Assembly (NCBI GenBank): GCA_012512605.1
Contig: JAAZDX010000139.1
Location: forward strand, 1-6,501
DNA length: 6,501 nucleotides
DNA from: Bacillota bacterium
GTDB lineage: Bacteria > Bacillota > UBA4882 > UBA10575
Direction of reading: 5' to 3'
Shown: positions 3,765-6,501 of the stretch, piece after piece
Layout: the number at the start of each line of letters is the position of its first letter
Position numbering within the stretch: position 1 is the first letter of the stretch
Notes under the pieces: generated by a model
Told to the model about the DNA's origin: nothing
Database searches by the model: none
Seen by the model: only the letters and a program-made list of their open reading frames with translations
Made by a program: the position numbers and the translations under genes

Positions 3765-6501
3765 ATGAATTTACCAAATTTTGCAATCAAACGGCCGGTG
3801 ACCACGTTCATGATGTTCTTACTCATCCTGGTCTTGGGCGTAGTCTCCATCACCCGGATCAACGTGGAGCTGCTACCGGAGATGACCTTCCCGGTGGCTT
3901 CAGTGATGACCACTTACGAAGGGGTTGGCCCCCAAGAGATTGAGAATATGGTGACGAGGCCCCTCGAAGAGGTTCTGGCTACCGTAGCCAATATTGAAAG
4001 GATCACCACCCTTTCGGCCGTTGGGCAGTCGGTGGCAATCCTTGAATTTAATTGGGGCACGGACATGGATTTTGCCCTCTTGGAGGTCAGGGAAAAGATC
4101 GATCTGATCAAAGGTTATCTGCCCGACGGGGTACAAGATCCCTTGGTCATTAAGTTCGATTCGTCGATGATGCCCATTATCAATCTGGCACTTAGTGGCG
4201 ATACCGATTTGGTCACGTTGAAAAAGGTGGCCGACGAGGAGATCAAGCCAGCTTTGGAACGGCTAAGCGGAATCGCTTCCGTCGATGTCTCCGGGGGGTT
4301 GACTTCGCTGATCAAGGTTGAGGTTGATCCGATTAAGCTGCATGCTTACGGTTTAACCTTGCAAAATGTAACCCAGATTCTCCAGGCCGAAAACCTGAAT
4401 CTGCCGGGTGGAACCGTCCAGTCGGGCAACCTGGAACTCACGGTTCGAACAACCGGTGAGTTTGGACGGCTGGAACAGATTGCGAATCTGAATATTCCCT
4501 CCTCCCGCGGTACGGTGGTGAAACTGAAAGATGTGGCAGCGGTCTATTTTACTTATGACGAAGCCAAAACCTATGTGCTGTTCAACGGCCAACCGGCGGT
4601 GGGGATCTCCTTGCAAAAGGAGACCGATGCCACTACGGTCAATACAGCCCGCCGGGTCCAGCAGGAGCTGGAACGGATTAAACCGGAATTACCTGCCGGT
4701 GTTGAACTGGACATTGTCATGAACCAGGCGGACTTTATTCAGTTTGCCATCGAAAATTTAAAAAGTAACGCGGTGCTCGGTGGTTTACTGGCCATTGCGA
4801 TTCTCTTTGTTTTCTTGCGGAATGTGGCCAGTACTTTGATTATCGGGGTGGCGATTCCGATCTCGATCATTACCACCTTTGTCGTGATGTACCTGAGCAA
4901 GCTGGAATTGAACATGATGACCCTGGGTGGGCTTGCCCTGGGGATCGGGATGCTGGTTGACAACTCCATCGTTGTTTTGGAAAACATCTTCCGCTTTCGT
5001 GATAATGGCTATGCCTTACGGGAAGCGGCGGTTGAGGGCAGTACCGAAGTGGGGATGGCGATTGCAGCTTCCACTTTGACGACGATCGTTGTCTTTTTAC
5101 CGGTGGTCTTTATGAGCGGCATGACAGCGCAGTTCTTTAAGGAGTTGTCGCTGACGGTTACCTTCTCCCTAGTGGTCTCCCTCTTTGTGGCGCAGACTTT
5201 GATCCCGCTGCTCAGCTCCAAGTTCTTGCATATCAAAAAGAAGCCTAAATCGGAAGCTACGGCTAGTCACGGGGTCCCCAAAGAGCGGCTTGGTTGGTAC
5301 AAGAAATGCCTGGCATGGTCATTGCAGCACCGCAAAATCGTAATCTTGGCCGTCGTTTCTTTGGTGGTGATCAGTCTGGCGATGGTGTCTAAATTGGGGG
5401 CCGAATTTATTCCCAACATGGACCAGGGGATGATCACGGTCCAGATTGGGATGCCCAAGGGAACGGTGCTCAAGGAGACCGAGCGGGTTGTGCAGCAGGT
5501 GGAGGAGGTTATTCTCGCCCTGCCTGAGGCTGACATGGTGGCGACCACGGTCGGGGGCAGCAGTGGGATGAGTTTCTCCTTGGCCAGCAGCGACCAGGCT
5601 TCACTGACCATTCAATTGGTGGATAAAAACAAACGGCACCGCAGTGCGGACCAGGTTGCCGAGGCGATCCGGCCGCAAATCGGTCGGATTCCAGGGGCCG
5701 AGATTCGCGTACAAGCAGCTTCCATGTCGTTTTCCGGGGGGAAACCGGTCAATATTTGTCTGAAAGGTCCCGATTTTGACCAGTTACGGGCGATTGCTGA
5801 CGATCTAGTCAATCTAATCCAGACGGTGGAAGGAACCAGGGAGGTTGAATCCAGTCTGGATGAGGGCCGGCCCGAACTGCAAGTGCGGATCGACCGGGAA
5901 CGGGCTTCGGCATTGGGTCTGAATGTCTATACGGTTGCTTCCTATCTCCGGACGGCGATCGCGGGCTCAACCGCAACCACCTTTAAAGTCGATGGCGAAG
6001 AGTACGATGTGGTGGTGAGCTTGCAAAAGAACGACCGGGGGATCCCTGGGCTTAATCAGTTAATGATTCCCACGCCCTTGGGCACCCAGGTGCCCCTGGG
6101 TGAGATTGCCGCCCTCCACGTCGTGGAAGGACCGATCGTCATCACCCGGGAAGACCAGGAACGGAGGGTGAACATTTCAGCAGCATTATCGGGGCGCGAT
6201 CTGAACAGTGCCGTCATGGAGATCAATGAGAAAGTAAAGTCTTATCCCCTTCCGGCCGGGTACAGTATTAATATCGGCGGGGAAGCGGAGGAGATGTATA
6301 GTGCCTTTAAAGATCTGTTACTCGCACTGTTACTGGCGGTCATCTTTGTTTATATGATAATGGCTTCCCAGTTTGAATCGTTGCTCCAGCCCTTCATCAT
6401 TATGTTCACCGTTCCCTTGGGCTTTATCGGTGCCGTTTGGGGTCTGGCCATCGCCGGCATCCATGTTTCGGTCCCGGCTTTGCTGGGGATGATTATGCTG
6501 G
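3765..6501 (+). CDS. RND-family efflux pump, inner-membrane permease (AcrB/SwrC-like), 3' end outside window
   Basis: An open frame of 912 complete codons runs off the right edge; family members have about 1,020-1,050 residues. The start MNLPNFAIKRPVTTFMMF is the classic RND N terminus leading into TM1 (about 6-29). The first periplasmic porter region contains INVELLPEMTFPVASVMTTYEG and the downstream P-x-x-x-E-x-x-V-T-x-P-L-E motif. TM2-6 span about 331-490. They include the proton-relay segment in TM4 (GGLALGIGMLVDNSIVVLEN), with Asp399 and Asn400 where AcrB has Asp407-Asp408. TM7 is at about 521-540, followed by the second porter half (GAEFIPNMDQG). TM8 (about 850-872) and TM9 (about 876-898) follow, and the window ends just before the TM10 charge-relay motif. 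The adaptor and TolC genes beside it make this the proton-driven motor of a three-part exporter. The family resembles the HAE-type drug and lipid pumps, including Firmicute SwrC. The substrate is not predictable. No frameshift is seen. Confidence 0.95.
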   Translation, partial: MNLPNFAIKRPVTTFMMFLLILVLGVVSITRINVELLPEMTFPVASVMTTYEGVGPQEIENMVTRPLEEVLATVANIERITTLSAVGQSVAILEFNWGTDMDFALLEVREKIDLIKGYLPDGVQDPLVIKFDSSMMPIINLALSGDTDLVTLKKVADEEIKPALERLSGIASVDVSGGLTSLIKVEVDPIKLHAYGLTLQNVTQILQAENLNLPGGTVQSGNLELTVRTTGEFGRLEQIANLNIPSSRGTVVKLKDVAAVYFTYDEAKTYVLFNGQPAVGISLQKETDATTVNTARRVQQELERIKPELPAGVELDIVMNQADFIQFAIENLKSNAVLGGLLAIAILFVFLRNVASTLIIGVAIPISIITTFVVMYLSKLELNMMTLGGLALGIGMLVDNSIVVLENIFRFRDNGYALREAAVEGSTEVGMAIAASTLTTIVVFLPVVFMSGMTAQFFKELSLTVTFSLVVSLFVAQTLIPLLSSKFLHIKKKPKSEATASHGVPKERLGWYKKCLAWSLQHRKIVILAVVSLVVISLAMVSKLGAEFIPNMDQGMITVQIGMPKGTVLKETERVVQQVEEVILALPEADMVATTVGGSSGMSFSLASSDQASLTIQLVDKNKRHRSADQVAEAIRPQIGRIPGAEIRVQAASMSFSGGKPVNICLKGPDFDQLRAIADDLVNLIQTVEGTREVESSLDEGRPELQVRIDRERASALGLNVYTVASYLRTAIAGSTATTFKVDGEEYDVVVSLQKNDRGIPGLNQLMIPTPLGTQVPLGEIAALHVVEGPIVITREDQERRVNISAALSGRDLNSAVMEINEKVKSYPLPAGYSINIGGEAEEMYSAFKDLLLALLLAVIFVYMIMASQFESLLQPFIIMFTVPLGFIGAVWGLAIAGIHVSVPALLGMIML

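Noticed and set aside
3605..5812. Several minus-strand open frames of 65-114 codons opposite the adaptor and pump genes, and others opposite tetR and the channel gene.
   Set aside because: They lie entirely antisense to well-supported genes, have no ribosome binding sites or recognisable domains and translate to sequences typical of antisense shadows.
1..6501. CRISPR arrays, tRNA genes, insertion sequences, phage or att sites.
   Set aside because: No regularly spaced repeats, tRNA cloverleaf, transposase or terminal inverted repeats with target duplications were seen.

Overview
The window carries one rightward operon for a tripartite RND-type efflux system. It comes with its own TetR-family regulator and follows the tail of an unrelated aminotransferase gene and a long non-coding interval. 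The last gene runs off the right edge. All supported genes are on the + strand.

Layout: (1) 1-134, the C-terminal 43 codons of an AlaA/AspC-like class I/II aminotransferase. (2) 135-495, a 361-base interval without a convincing gene. Its left half (about 150-310) is rich in nested, mutually compatible helices and ends in a strong intrinsic terminator (336-363). It looks like a free-standing structured RNA, tentatively of the raiA-motif type. Its right half holds a hairpin (370-398), a good sigma-70/sigma-A promoter (429-457) and a TetR-type palindrome (469-480) at the predicted transcription start. (3) 496-1113, the TetR/AcrR repressor. (4) 1175-2521, a TolC-family outer-membrane channel. (5) 2514-3764, an HlyD/AcrA-type periplasmic adaptor. 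(6) 3765-6501+, the inner-membrane RND pump, about 912 of an expected 1,020-1,050 residues.

The efflux genes are tightly packed. The channel and adaptor genes overlap by 8 bases, and the adaptor stop codon abuts the pump start codon, so translational coupling is likely. The simplest reading is that the repressor binds the palindrome at +1, represses its own gene and the pump operon, and is released by a pump substrate. The substrate cannot be read from the sequence.

Organism: strong AGGAGG/GAGGTGA ribosome binding sites, a consensus sigma-A promoter and the candidate raiA-like RNA point to the Firmicutes (Bacillota), with moderately high GC. A TolC-type channel needs an outer membrane. A diderm Firmicute lineage (for example Limnochordia/Hydrogenispora-like, Halanaerobiales or Negativicutes relatives) is therefore the best inference, but it is not proven. 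The efflux operon itself is ordinary in kind. The part most worth a second look is the structured RNA at about 150-363.
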